DNA of 64,000 bases. It comes from Apoderus coryli (Eukaryota; Arthropoda; Insecta; Coleoptera; Attelabidae). The stretch's first letter is position 1. Each line of letters begins with the position of its first letter. The position numbers and the translations under genes were made by a program. Under the pieces are notes generated by a model that saw only the letters and a program-made list of their open reading frames with translations, was not told the origin of the DNA and ran no database searches. The stretch is taken from the NCBI GenBank assembly GCA_911728435.2, contig OU452208.1, positions 5,828,001-5,892,000 of the forward strand, in the 5' to 3' direction. Of the stretch, positions 1 through 10,262 are shown in pieces.

Positions 1-525
1 GGCTAGGTCTGGATTGAAGCGTAGTATTCTCCAGTTATAAAACACCTTTACCTTTATAGTCAATCAATAATATTCCTTCAGAGTCCCAAAAGATGGTCGC
101 CATGGGTTTTCCGGCTGATGCCTTTTTATGACATTGCATGGAGTCCTACTTGGACTCTGGTTCATAATGATGAACCCAAGTTTCACCTCCAGGACAACAC
201 ACCATCCTTATGAAGTCCAAAAACGCACGATAACATTGGACGCGTTGTTGTTTTAGCGGAAGCGTGAACATACTCGGCACACATCTTTCACTGACCTTTG
301 TCATGCCAAGGTGATCATGCAAAATTCTAAAAATGGTCGGATTGGATACTCTGACCATTTGTTCTTGTTCAGCTGAGCATCTTTCAGTATAATTTTTTGA
401 TTTCTTCAACATGACAGATTCCCCAAAACCATTGTTTTTCTAGGGCAGGTTCCGCGTAGATTCCATAATGGTTCGAACAGACTTTCCTTGCTTTGTCTGA
501 AACTTTATAACGGCGCGGTGTTCAA
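1..525 (-). pseudogene. mariner transposase fragment (truncated)
   Basis: Minus-strand reading shows a Tc1/mariner transposase relic. From right to left it has a helix-turn-helix start (RAVIKFQTKQGKS), a stop-containing gap, then ILHDHLGMTKVSERCVPSM and the block around the first catalytic Asp, ETWVHHYEPESK, where the usual D-E-T has become G-E-T. After a frame change it continues towards the FWDSEGILLIDY block and runs off the left window edge. Stops and frame changes show it is dead. It differs from the other mariners in this window (36.8 kb; 28, 43.8 and 56.6 kb). No terminal repeat is visible because the 3' end is outside the window. Confidence 0.75.
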
Positions 526-1488
526 TTTTTTTCTACGTCATTATTTTTCTGGGTGTGGAAAGATATGTACTGTTGTGGTGTTTGTATTGTTTTACATCTC
601 TCCGCTGGTATATGTCTCACTACGCTTACAGGCAACTCGATATTTGTTGACGGGCACGCCTATGGTATTTCGAGGGGCAAACTGATTGGACGCAATTAGA
701 CTGCTAAACAAAATCTTAATTTAACAAGTTACGGCATCAAATAACGACAATTTTCCTGGTAACGGGGGTGGTTTTGTAAACATTTAAAAAATGACCTTAA
801 TATAAGCTTTAGAGGATCAAAGGCTAAACAACTTTGCAGCTCTAATACTTATCGAGTTACACCGCTTTTTTGACAAACATTTCGAAGATCGCAGGACAGG
901 TCTTGTAAACATGTTTTTACAAAATAATGATCTTAATAAAATGTATAGAGACGATTGAATTATCTCCTACAAGTTTCCTTTATAACAAAAAATCTTTTCC
1001 TCGACTTCGTCCGGATCGATGATTGAACTGTCATCAGGTGTGCGTGGTGTACGGTTTTCGTTCTCGTATTCGATATCGTCATTATCGCTGTCATTATCAC
1101 AGGTTTCGCCAGTCTAGGGTTTGCAGTCTCTCTACAGGGTGTTCCGTATTGGCATGATAAATAGAAGGTGTAGAAGCTCCGTTGGAGCTGGCTCTTTTTT
1201 GGTCCTAGAAGGCATCCACCCTTGTCGTTCCTTTTTGTCATCCCCAGTTTTCTGGATCGAGATAATTGCCAAGCCACATCTGTAATTGACAAGTATGTCA
1301 GCTATTTGACAATAATATGACAGTAAGCATATTGGAAAACTGTCATAGCATTAGGCAGCGCCATCTCTTGGTCTGGGTACAAGTTCAACTTGGCATTTTG
1401 TTTTGTATATTCGAGTGTGCTGATCATGATTGCTGCTTAAACACAGTTGACCTTGCATTCTGATCAACGAAATAAATTCAATACTATA
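526..1488. other. No gene; left arm of a diverged inverted repeat plus a degenerate acidic reading
   Basis: About 700-990 is an imperfect inverted copy of 2270-2570; both carry the words CTCTAATACTTA and GGGTGGTTT and the GAGGATC block. On the minus strand at about 960-1110 a short acidic run (SDNDDIEYENEN ... DEVEEK) ends in a stop and could be the tail of a decayed transposase. It has no recognisable homology block, so no gene is called. Confidence 0.4.
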
Positions 1489-2244
1489 CAGGGTGTTTCA
1501 GAAAGACATGGCCAAAATTTGTGAGCGAATTGGGGACTTCTCATCATGAAAAAAATCTAAATTGTAATTTTTCGAAAATTCCTTATTTACAAAGATACAG
1601 GGTGTTAAAAATGACTGCCTGAGGACGATTTTTTTGAAATATCTTCGAAACGAGTAAAGATGGATTAACCAAATGTAGCATATTTAGTCACCTAGTTAAA
1701 TGTCGTAAACTGACATGAAATTGAATAAAAAAAGGATGACCATAGGCGGGTAAACGAGGGGGACCCTTGCCTTTATTGTAACCTAACTTTTTTTCTTTGT
1801 GATTTTTATTCATTTTGTGTCAAAAATGTGATAAAATAAAGTTTTCTACATACTTCTTTTTTCTCGAAAAACTTAAAGGTTTTCGAGAAATTCGAGTTTG
1901 AAAATTTTAGGACAAAACTGGTCCTTAGTACAAAGCATTAATAAAATTTTGGAAAACTTTTCGTTAGCAAACTGTATTTTAATAATTTTATTAATGCTGT
2001 TTACTAAGGACCAGTTTTGTCCTAAAATTTTCAAAGTCGAATTTCTCGAAAACCTTTAAGTTTTTCGAGAAAGAAGAAGTATGCCTTTTTTATGTAGAAA
2101 ACTTTATTTTATCACTTCTTATCTTTAACACCCTGTATGTTTGTAAATAAGGACTTTTCGAAAAATTACAATTTAGGTTTTTTTCATGATTAGATGTCCG
2201 CAATTCGCTCACAAATTTTGGCCATGTCTTTCTGAAACGCCCTG
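1489..2244. mobile_element. Palindromic MITE, TA-CAGGGTGTTTC ends
   Basis: A 756-bp non-coding fold-back. It begins CAGGGTGTTTCAGAAAGACA and ends with the reverse complement, flanked by TA on both sides (1487-1488 and 2245-2246). Outer arms (about 1489-1605 and 2120-2244) and inner arms (about 1845-1960 and 1985-2105) are both nearly perfect inverted repeats, so a transcript would fold into a long hairpin. A partial copy lies at 38453 and a truncated end at 34649. TA target site and end sequence suggest mobilisation by a Tc1/IS630-type transposase. Confidence 0.85.
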
Positions 2245-2826
2245 TATATTATGATCGTTTTTGTCACATATTATATTGCTTTGTAACTCGTTAAATATTA
2301 GATGTAAAAATTTTTTTATAAACAAACTTGTAGATCATTCAAGATCCTATACCTTTTATTGAGGTCATTTTTTGTAAAACATATGTCGACAAAACCAGCA
2401 GTTGTTGCCAGCAGAATTCTCGTGATGCCCTAACTCGTTAAGTATTAGAGCTGCAAAAAAGCTAAGGCAAAGTTGTACAGCTTTCGATCCTCTATAACTG
2501 TCATGAAGGCCAGTTTGCTCTAAATAATGTTTATGAAACCACCCTTATAGCGCAAAACTTACCAGGTGTTCAGAGTGTGATTTTTTGGTTATACACTCAG
2601 GAGGCAGTCCCCAAGCAACCCTGAAAATGTCATACTGTTTGGAATTTTTTTACGACCCCTATAAAGCCTGGACTATTTATACCTCCGCCCAGCAGAATTA
2701 ACCTGTCACTCACCTCAAATTTTTGTTGCAAAAGAATTCCTGGTTAAAATTTTATAAACGGAGCTTGTAAAACGTCTAAACTCTAATTATTTTCTGAAGT
2801 AATCCATTACGACGAGGAGCGGGATG
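2245..2826. other. No gene; right arm of the inverted repeat paired with 700-990
   Basis: About 2270-2570 repeats the 700-990 sequence in inverted orientation, including two internal copies of AACTCGTTAA.TATTAGA. The TA-flanked MITE at 1489-2244 lies between the two arms. No coding potential recognised. Confidence 0.4.
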
Positions 2827-2945
2827 TATTCATAAATCAAAGTCTACTCCACAAAATACTTTTTTCTACGACTGTCTTTAAATGCCTTTATTATATGTTC
2901 AATCATAATTTGAAAATGTAGTGCATTGTTATAAAATGAATATAA

Positions 2946-3134
2946 ATGAAAAACAATAATTTCATGGCATAGCGGACAAAATGACTGGTTTTACCTACAC
3001 AAGGGATTTTGTTTAATTGAGCAGGGCCTCAGTCTAATTCAGTAGAAGCAGACCGAGGCATGGGTCGACAGATACTGACGAATTCGTTTCACTCTTATTA
3101 TGAGCTCGTCAGAGTACCATAATCGTTGCCCATC
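2946..3134 (-). repeat. Hammerhead-bearing repeat unit, copy 1 (antisense)
   Basis: About 189 bp, repeated at 50.6 kb (minus) and 54.8 kb (plus). All three copies start at exactly the same base, GATGGGCAACG, which is also the first strand of the ribozyme's stem I. Downstream is a second small hairpin (CCGAGGC paired with GGGCCTC-like sequence), then a conserved tail ending TTTGCCACGAAATTATTTTC in the reference copy. Here the unit is fused directly to LINE sequence at 3135. Confidence 0.8.
3060..3133 (-). ncRNA. Type I hammerhead ribozyme, core intact
   Basis: Read on the minus strand: CUGACGA, helix II GCUC/GAGU (last pair G-U), loop AUAAUAA, GAAA, a three-pair helix III (ACG/CGU closed by AAUU), then the GUC cleavage triplet. 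Stem I pairs AGUAUC with GGUACU, then GUCG with CGAU, then ACCCAU with AUGGG, leaving two internal loops. All nucleotides of the conserved core are present. A very short helix III is known from hammerheads of Penelope-like elements and retrozymes. Activity is inferred. Confidence 0.85.
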
Positions 3135-4138
3135 CCTTCGTACCGAACGCTTGGAGACCACCGTCCGAAGATTTGCTGATATCAAATATTTTGGGTGATG
3201 CTATCACAAGGATAAATGGTCTCCTGCTAGCGTTTTGTGTTTACACTATTTTCATTTCATTTGTATTTCTATTTTTACGGCTTGTATTACCTATACATTG
3301 GATTTGCTCGGCCTCTATATGGTGGGATATGCATTACTATGTGTATTTTGCTATTTACATAATAATTGGTCAATTTTTAAGTTTTCAATAATTTTAAAGA
3401 AAGACCTCAAGTTTTTTTTCACAAAATGTATGTACACATGTTTGATTCCACATTATGATGAAGATGGAACAGTAAACTTCCGAAACATGTTAGGATATTT
3501 ATATATTCTTGCTTTACAAATTCTTTTTTCTACATACATTCGGCCTAAGCTTGAATACGGTTCGTTAGTCTGGTACCCTATATATAATGTTCATAAAGTT
3601 GCAATTGAAAAAATGCAGCGTAAATTTCTTAAACATCTTGTGTATAAGGAAGATGGAATATATCCTGAAAGGGGAGTTGACTATAATATATTGTTGACTA
3701 GATTTGATACGCGGAGCTTGGAAAAAAGAAGAATTTTGAATTCAATTGAGTATTTGTATAAGCTTCTACATGGAAAGGTTGACTGTTCTGAAATGTTAAT
3801 GAATATAAATATTAATGTTCCGAGATTTGAAACTAGATACAGTTCAACTTTTCACATTGCGAGAGCTAGAACCAATGTGTTGCTGCGTTCTCCTGTCAAT
3901 ATTATGTGTGGTAATTATAACTTGATTTGTGCAGACTGTGATATTTTCCATTCTGAGATGAGAGAGGTTCTGGAAGTTGCCATCCAACACTTCGGTAATT
4001 AGATATGGGTACTCATTTTAGTTTTATTTATTTTGTGCATTAGTGAATTATGATTTAGGTTTAAAATTATTAAAGTATTTGTCCTGTAAAGGGTTTTGTA
4101 CTGTTGGGCAAATAAAGGCTATTATTATTATTATTATA
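3135..4138 (+). pseudogene. LINE (Jockey-like) reverse transcriptase, internally deleted, with 3' tail
   Basis: The open frame 3235-4002 ends in a typical Jockey/CR1-group C-terminal region: a STYIRPKLEYGSLVWYP block, MQRKFLKHL, and RRILNSIEYLYKLLHG. The upstream part (LLISNILGDAITRINGLLLAF) is the region before the RT fingers, but the palm with FADD is missing, so most of the RT is deleted. A 3' UTR follows, ending AATAAAGGC and an (ATT)n tail at 4120-4138, the usual LINE 3' end. The matching upstream junction GGTCTCCTGCTAGCG is also found, interrupted, in the 50-54 kb copy. Confidence 0.8.
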
Positions 4139-4194
4139 TTTCCAACATATATGTAAAAGTATTTTGTGGAGTAGACGCCTTTGATTTATGAAAT

Positions 4195-4951
4195 AACTCT
4201 AATTGTTTGGTGTTGATTTGATGAAAAATAACATTACGAAAGATGATCATGATTATTTAAATTTAATTTTTAATAGTCAATTTTTGTCCTCGACTTTTAA
4301 TTATTGTACAAGCCATTCGGATATTAGATTTGGTTTCACAAGCGTCCGAAACGGTCAGATCCAGTGCAAATCAATTACAGCGCGTTAATTTCCATTTTGC
4401 TATTGGTAATTTATGCACTTTTTATTGTTGCTTGTATTTTTACAATTTACAACACAAAAAATAAAAATGTATACGTGTATTTGATACGTCAACTGTAGTA
4501 CAAAATCGCGCAACGCAACGCGCTTTCGTTTCCCCTACCACGACTTCGCACGGTCTCAAACTATACAATATTTTAAAAGACCATCGTGATTATTTAAATA
4601 TATATTGAAAATATTGCAATTACATTATTAAACTTACATTTTTATACTAGTGTATAATAAATACTTAACAATTAATAATTATTGTTACCAATAATACAAC
4701 AAATGATATGTAAAATAGCTACTGTATTATTATTTTTAAAATAAACTTAAAAATAAAACAAGCCAACTTTAAAATCACTCCCACAAACCTTGAATATAAA
4801 ATTTAACATTTTACCTAGGTCAAATCACACAGTGGATGATAGGATCTAATAAATTTAACACCTAAACAGAATAGAATCGATTTGCAGAGTTGAAAATTAA
4901 AGTTACTATTTAATGATTGTTGAATGTTGATTTGAATAATTATTCAATATA
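4195..4951. other. No gene seen
   Basis: A+T-rich sequence. The short open frame at 4203-4388 has no recognisable domain, and no terminal repeats were found. Confidence 0.4.
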
Positions 4952-6072
4952 AACTGATCGAAAAAAGTTAAGGATATTGTGTATTCTCTGGCGTCGGACT
5001 CTTCGTAGCCTGCAAGCTGGGACGAAGAACGTATCCACATCAGTCATTGAGCTTTAATACGCGGATGACAATGTTGTCCTAGCTGATACAGAAGAGGCAG
5101 GACCGACGATCAAACATCAGCGTTCTGGAGAAGCTGAAACAACTAGCAAGCACACAAGATTCGCGGCTCGAGGATTGGTCTGTTTAGCCATCTTAGGGTT
5201 CACTCCAGAAATCCCTGATCATACTCGTTAGCGAGTGAATGCTGATTCTCTGCGAAAAAAAATTGTAGAACGTACATTCAGCCAGTAATTCCACCTCAAT
5301 TGGTTACTACTGCTTCAACTCGGCGAGGCATACTTAAAATTAAATGATTCAAGTCATTGATCGCAGGTATCCCATAAATGTGGAAGAACTTGTCCCAGTG
5401 ACCTTACGTCCTGAACAGGATGGAGTTTTTGTACTACACTGGGAATGTGCAAGCTAGTGTTATCATCCAGAAATCTGAAATTCAAACGATAGCCATTCAC
5501 CAGGCGTAAATTTCATCTTCACAAACATACAACTCCATTCGACCTCTGTAGAACATTAACTCTTGACATTCTTGGTCTCCAGACAACTAACTGTACCTCT
5601 GTCAGCACGAAGACAAAATCGGCTTTCATCGCTGAACATCATCATTCCTGTTGGCTGTTTCATTACGCCAAAGCAAACGTTGGGCTTTATGGAATGCAGT
5701 CATCGAAAGGCCTATAGCAATGTAAACCTACCTCATTTAGTCAATAATTTAAGACCGTCCGAGAAGTAATACGAATTCTGCTGGTAGCAAAATGGTCCTG
5801 ACTGAGCAACGTAATCTTCACTTCCCCCTAGCAGTTGTCGATCTTCGTCTACCCTTCATATGCCTCTCCATGACAGAACCAGTCTCGTTAAATCGGTTAT
5901 TTGAGAGATATTAAACCATCGATATGTCTCACACCTCCAAGAAGCAACCCAATGGCTTGATTTACAGCCTCTACCGTTAAATGAAGTCTATTGATATTGC
6001 GGATGAGAGAATAACATGAGAAAAATTTCCTCATAGCGAAAACACAATATCCTTAACTTTTTTCGATCAGTT
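4952..6072 (-). mobile_element. Decayed Tc1-like transposon with 31-bp TIRs
   Basis: The ends read AACTGATCGAAAAAAGTTAA followed by GGATATTGTG, in inverted orientation, with TA on both sides. The minus strand between about 5300 and 6040 holds a broken Tc1/Tc3-type transposase: a HTH block (VEAVNQAIGLLLGGVRHID), the remnant GRRRSTTAR, and MMMFSDESRFCLRADRG, which carries the first catalytic Asp. There are many stops and frameshifts. The C-terminal catalytic part is missing or unrecognisable. A LINE fragment (4991-5244) sits inside it. Confidence 0.85.
4991..5244 (+). mobile_element. Truncated LINE fragment inserted in the Tc1 copy
   Basis: An 8-bp direct repeat, ATTCTCTG, flanks this segment (4983-4990 and 5245-5252), showing retrotransposition into the Tc1 element. 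It carries a short piece of RT with the active-site block (YADDNVVLADT) and, after a deletion, the LINE 3' end. That end matches the copy at 10263-10991 and finishes with ACTCGTTAGCGAGT, a 5-bp hairpin with a TTAG loop, followed by GAATGCTG. Confidence 0.8.
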
Positions 6073-6671
6073 TATTTCATCTGTTTTACTTGATTATTAT
6101 GAAGAATGACATTTTAAAACGAACTTTTGTGGAGTTGATTTTAATACTTGGTGTGTTTTATTTGGAAACTACTTCTTCACTTTGGTATCTATTGACTCAA
6201 TTACTTATTGTTCTTTATTATGTAAATACAACGCTACATACATAATTAACAGATAAAATGATCAGCTTATATGAAAATAATGATGTGCAATCAAATAATT
6301 AACTGAGATAACAAATATACCAATGTTTTAGATTTGCAGAAATTTGTACACACATTGTAACTGAATTATTTAAGTATAACACTAACAATGTTCAGACTTA
6401 TTAACACAACAGTCGCTGGCCAAATATTTGATGCTACTGTGGTAATTTCCCCCCCATAAAGAGTGCTTAAACGTAGATCCTGCTAAACATTCGATGTGCG
6501 TAAGCAGTACTGACAGATAAATTCTCAAATTACTGTCTTCTTACGTACAAACTAATGGCATAGGATACTCAGAATGCATAAATATTTCATACTTATGCGA
6601 TAAACTGACACGTTGTGCCATTAATTGGAAAAAATAAATATATGTGCTCGTGGTAATTCGCATAGCAGACG
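6073..6671. other. No gene seen
   Basis: A+T-rich stretch without recognisable coding sequence or repeat ends. Confidence 0.4.
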
Positions 6672-6672
6672 T

Positions 6673-6758
6673 GTACCGAGTGTAACCTGGCGGGTAGCGT
6701 ATGGGCTTTGCAATCGGAAGGTAGTGGGTTCGAACTCTGCTCTTGCAAAGTATTTTTT
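6673..6758 (+). repeat. tRNA-like sequence (tRNA pseudogene or SINE head)
   Basis: An A-box-like block (CCTGGCGGGTAGCGTATGGG) and a B-box GGGTTCGAACTC are spaced as in a tRNA, and a run of T follows (ATTTTTTTATTT), as expected for RNA polymerase III. The T stem is imperfect and the anticodon and acceptor stems do not close properly, so this is not called as a working tRNA. The anticodon region (CTTTGCAATC) vaguely recalls tRNA-Ala(TGC). Confidence 0.35.
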
Positions 6759-6865
6759 TATTTATAATTTTGAAATAAAATAGGTAGTTTTTCCCATTAA
6801 TGCGTTAATCGCATAGAGAAATTTGGTGACTCTATTGTTGGCATTAGGATCAAATTAAGTAAACG

Positions 6866-7650
6866 GTGTTCCAATAAGAGGTGATTTTTTGAATAGCCCA
6901 CTATTTCGGTATATTTCACTTTTGGAGCTGTCATTTTTTGACATTTGACAAGTAGAAACTACGCCATTAATAAAAATGGAACGATACACGCTTCAAAAAC
7001 GCATTGAAATTATTAAAATTCACTATAAAAATGGTGAAAATTTGACAGAGACGGTTCGTAAAACTAGAACATTTTTGGGTCACCGTCAAGCACGTTGTCG
7101 GACCGCAATACAGAAATTGGTGGAAAAATTCGAGCTATTGGGACAAGTTAGTGATGTGAAGAATAAAACTCGTACACGTCGCTCAAGGACAGCCGAGAAT
7201 ATTGCTGCTGTAGCCGAAAGTGTTACGGTGACTGGATTGCGCTATGGTTAATGATTTTTTATGGCCGGGATGGACAACAAGCAACGAAACCATTGATCTT
7301 TTACGGGAAAAGTTTCCGGACCTTACTATCTCTCGAAGAGGTGATCACAATTGGCCACCGAGATCTTCCGATTGAACACCTTTCGGCATCTTCCCTTGGT
7401 GCCACGTGAAAGAGAAGGTCTACGCCAACAGCGCAGCGTCCATTCAAGACCTCAAAGATAGAATTCGTGAGGCTCTCGAGGACATAGGGCAGCCACTTTG
7501 CGATTTGGTTATGGAAAATTTCATGAAAAGGATATGGTTCTATAGATGTGGTCGTGGTGGTCATTTGGCTGTAATTATGATTACAAAAAAAAATACTAAA
7601 GGGTACAGATGTGTAATCTTTGGCAATACGAACAGGGGAATTTTATAAAT
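6866..7650 (+). pseudogene. DUF4817-type Tc/IS630 transposon, internally deleted
   Basis: The transposase starts at 6976 with the N-terminal HTH typical of this family (MERYTLQKRIEIIKIHYKNG), then VEKFELLGQVSDVK and RRSRTAENIAAVAESV. After residue 86 the middle, with the first two catalytic residues, is missing. The frame resumes at about 7290 with LREKFPDLTISRRGDHNWPP and RSSD.TPF, then ALEDIGQPLCDLVMENFMKR and CGRGGHL, the normal C-terminus. The left end reads CGGTGTTCCAATAAGAGGTG, close to the CAGGGTGTTCC ends of MITEs in this window, which makes this family a candidate source of their transposase. Confidence 0.8.
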
Positions 7651-7923
7651 AAACAACAAATGGGGAGCTCGTATAGAATAAGAACATTTTAATACTATTG
7701 TGATGATTATATGTAAAATACTGACTAGTATAAAACGAATTGCTAATATTACTTTGGTATATTGACAATTAATGAATTTAAAACTGTTTGTTTTTCCAAC
7801 AAAATTTGAATTCTTTGACCATAGATTAAACAGACGGTCCGGTTAATCTGGTTGACTGTTTTCATTGTAAAATGTCTACTTTGGACCTATCTCTACATTA
7901 TAAGCCATCAAATCGTCTGTGTA
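7651..7923. other. No gene seen
   Basis: Short A+T-rich spacer between two transposon remnants. Confidence 0.4.
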
Positions 7924-8715
7924 CGAGAGTTGCTATGTATGTATTAAGAACTGGCAACACTGGTATGTCAGGTGAAATCTGTCATCACCATTTTGAAGTT
8001 TGACATTTTTGACAGTATACGCACCTAGAACGTTTTGACGTGTGAGCAATATTTCTGTTGTTCACAGCAAGTTGTAAAGTTTATCTCGGCCAAAAAAATT
8101 GAATTAAGTCGAGCTAATTTATTATGACTTTCGACATGGTCTAACGCAAGAGCAGTGTATGCCAGGTTTGGCGATGAAGCACCATCCAGGGCCACTGTAT
8201 ATCGCTGGTAGTTTGCTCACGGACGAACTTAAAGGTGGTCGTTCAAAATCGGTCGTTGTTTCGGAAACTGACTGAAGAAGATCGTCATGTAACATATCGA
8301 GATTTTGCACGAACATTTGGATGTTCGTAACCTTAAGCTATGTGCGATAGATTCCACATTTGTTGACAGGTGACGAGTCGTGGATTTTTGCCAGAAAGGA
8401 CAGGCCAATCGGCAGTTTTGGTGTTTCAATGTGAAGAAAACCAACAAAAGTTGTTCGTTGTCGAAACAAATGCTGGCATTTTTTCACGAAAACCAGTCAC
8501 CGTTAATTCAGCGTGGTAGACGACCATTTTTTTTGCGCAAAGTTTTCGGTAAATTGAAAGAATCGTGTTGCATCACGACAATCCGAACTCACACGTCACT
8601 TGCAACAAACGAGTCTTTGGGCACTCAAAAGATGGATCATCCTTACAACCCCTTGACAGCCAATGATTTCGTAGCAACTCTCGTAAAAGTGAGTTTAGAG
8701 CAGAAAAAAAAATAA
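7924..8715 (+). pseudogene. Decayed mariner element (relative of the 28.3-kb copy)
   Basis: Starts after a TA with CGAGAGTTGCTATG and then AACTGGCAACACTGG, the diverged left end of the mariner family at 28277. The transposase is recognisable only in pieces: EDRHVTYRDFARTF, GDESWIFARKDR, THTSLATNESLG. It carries several frameshifts and stops. The right end is not found, so the copy is 3' truncated. It lies in the presumed long intron of the BTB gene. Confidence 0.7.
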
Positions 8716-8953
8716 TTAAAGGTTAAAAATTGGTATTCAGGTACAAATTAAATAATCTGAACTTTTGTTGAGTGGAAAACAAAAATACTAGCCACCCTTC
8801 GACAAACACTAAGCCATACTTTTGTGCAAAATATTAAAGAATTTTCGATTTGACATATGCACCAAGACTGAAATGTCTCTTTGGTTCATAAACGTCAACA
8901 CTACTACCTGCATCGTTAAGATCAAGACATGACATTGAGTGTTCTATGCCTAC
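8716..8953 (-). other. BTB gene intron sequence after coding exon 4
   Basis: Begins with the donor GTAGGC at 8953. No further BTB exon was recognised between here and base 1; expected next residues (an AEMALRSEGF-like segment) were not seen, so the gene very probably continues left of the window. Confidence 0.5.
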
Positions 8954-9170
8954 CTGTGCATCGATCACCTCCCAGCAACGCTGCATCAGTTCCGGTTCTT
9001 CAAACAGTCGTGATTGGCTGAGAAGTAGGCAGGCATTTTTTGCAGTAAGACTGGTTTCTAAGTAGGTGACGCATGCGCGTGCTAGATGCGGTACAATGTA
9101 CTTTTTCGCTACGTATAATGTGGCTAGGACTGTGTCGGCTTCCAATTCGATTTTATCACAATACAGGTAC
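8954..9170 (-). CDS. BTBD6: BTB/POZ protein (BTBD6/BTBD3-like), coding exon 4
   Basis: 217 nt between acceptor TTTCCAG and donor GTAGGC. It encodes 72 residues from YLYCDKIELEADTVLATLYV to CWEVIDAQ: the end of the BTB fold and the start of the BACK-like region, ending at the VIDAQ junction conserved in BTBD3/BTBD6. Its leading G completes the Lys codon started in exon 3. BTBD6-type proteins are Cullin-3 substrate adaptors acting in neural differentiation in vertebrates; the Drosophila relative is lute. That role is from family knowledge. Confidence 0.92.
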
Positions 9171-9961
9171 CTGGAAATGTTAAAACATGGTATATGAAAT
9201 TCCTTCGTTAAGGTTAAATACATTTTGCAATATTAATCGACCAACCTAACCTGAGAAATTAAAGAATACTGTTTTCTTCGAAATAGTATTGGTCCTTGAG
9301 TAACGTTATTGTATTTGCAATAAAGTCAATGGCGTACAAGAAGTTCTGCCGTATTAAATCGGACCATGTCAATAGTAAATAATAATTAACCCAGTGGAAA
9401 ACTTCAGGTTCATCTAGTTATAGCTCTATAAACGTTTTAACATCTCTAATTTATTTGTTCGTTGTAAAACTGCAGAAATTCTGTGATTCTGCAGTGATTT
9501 CTTCACTCTCCCATCCTTTTTGTGGCAGAGGTGATCTTTGCGCATGAAAATGTGGTACCGACGACTCAGCACGCAGGGAGATGTGAAAACGAGCTTCTTT
9601 GGGACCAGATGAGTGAGATTTTCCACTGGATTGATCCCCAAAGAAGTTCGTCAAATGAAAAAAACCTTCAAGATAGCTGCCGAGTCTGTGCGATAGGGGC
9701 AGGGAGTTAATTAACTGGGTTTCCTTTCCGATGATTCGAAAAAGATTGCAGAAAAATTAGCTTTCTGAGATAAATCTGAAAAAAGTTTTGAACGGGAAAA
9801 TAAAAAATTAAACTAGTTTACTAGAATCAGTACATATTTGAGGTTTGTTTAAAACCAGATCCTTCAATCAGTTGAGCAGACATTTAAAATGAAGAAATTT
9901 CTTTTGTAATGCTTCGACCTGGGATTTGAGTTTATTAAATTATTAACGAAAGCTAACTTAC
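9171..9961 (-). other. BTB gene intron 3
   Basis: GTAAGT donor at 9961 and TTTCCAG acceptor at 9171. Overlapping open frames at about 9426-9710 on both strands have no recognisable domain; they may be an old repeat but no terminal structure was found. Confidence 0.6.
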
Positions 9962-10194
9962 TTGAGTAAACTGAGAAAGGCTGACGGTTCAACATCCGGC
10001 ACTTCAATATCCTTACATTCGGCCAATCCACCGTAAAACATGGCATAAAACACTGAACTGCCCGTAGCTAAAACATATTTGTGTGCTGGAATGATTTGAG
10101 TCGCACCCGGTTGTCCGACGATGAAACGCACATCCGACATGAGATCATTGTTAAACATGGCCGCGTTCCTCTCACGTACTGTAGGTTTTGTTGC
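9962..10194 (-). CDS. BTBD6: BTB/POZ protein (BTBD6/BTBD3-like), coding exon 3
   Basis: 233 nt between acceptor CTTTCAG and donor GTAAGT. It encodes 77 full codons plus AA, from [16 protein letters not shown] to [12 protein letters not shown]. This is the core of the BTB domain: [31 protein letters not shown], and the acidic loop before PDVEPSAFL, all diagnostic of BTBD3/BTBD6. The open frame extends upstream to a Met in the intron, but the conserved NWQ-ATKPT junction and the splice site show the exon starts at Ala. Evolution has kept it intact although the flanking introns are full of transposons. Confidence 0.95.
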
Positions 10195-10262
10195 CTGAAA
10201 GAGTGTATTCATTTAAAAATGATGTATTTGAAACGGTACGTAGAAAGAGACTGACCGAAGCA
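10195..10262 (-). other. BTB intron 2, 3' part with LINE target duplication
   Basis: Contains the right-hand copy (10251-10262) of a 12-bp duplication, TGCTTCGGTCAG on the minus strand; the other copy is 10992-11003. Confidence 0.8.

Larger units (their letters stand above)
2827..4194. mobile_element. Composite: 38-bp inverted ends, Crypton-type left end, hammerhead unit, LINE
   Basis: 2827-2863 and 4155-4194 are inverted copies of one another (AAATCAAAG..TCTACTCC, then ACAAAATACTTTT), differing by a 2-3 base indel. Just inside the left arm, 2861-2935 repeats the first 75 bases of the Crypton elements at 30.63 and 42.17 kb (CTACGACTGTCTTTAAATGC). The hammerhead unit and LINE follow. The ends show a bounded element; the order of assembly is inferred. 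Confidence 0.55.

Noticed and set aside
960..1292. 110-residue open frame on the minus strand as a gene
   Set aside because: The acidic run that looks protein-like lies in a different frame, the rest has no domain, and the region is an arm of an inverted repeat.
6673..6758. tRNA-Ala gene
   Set aside because: B-box and T run are present, but anticodon, T and acceptor stems are poorly paired.
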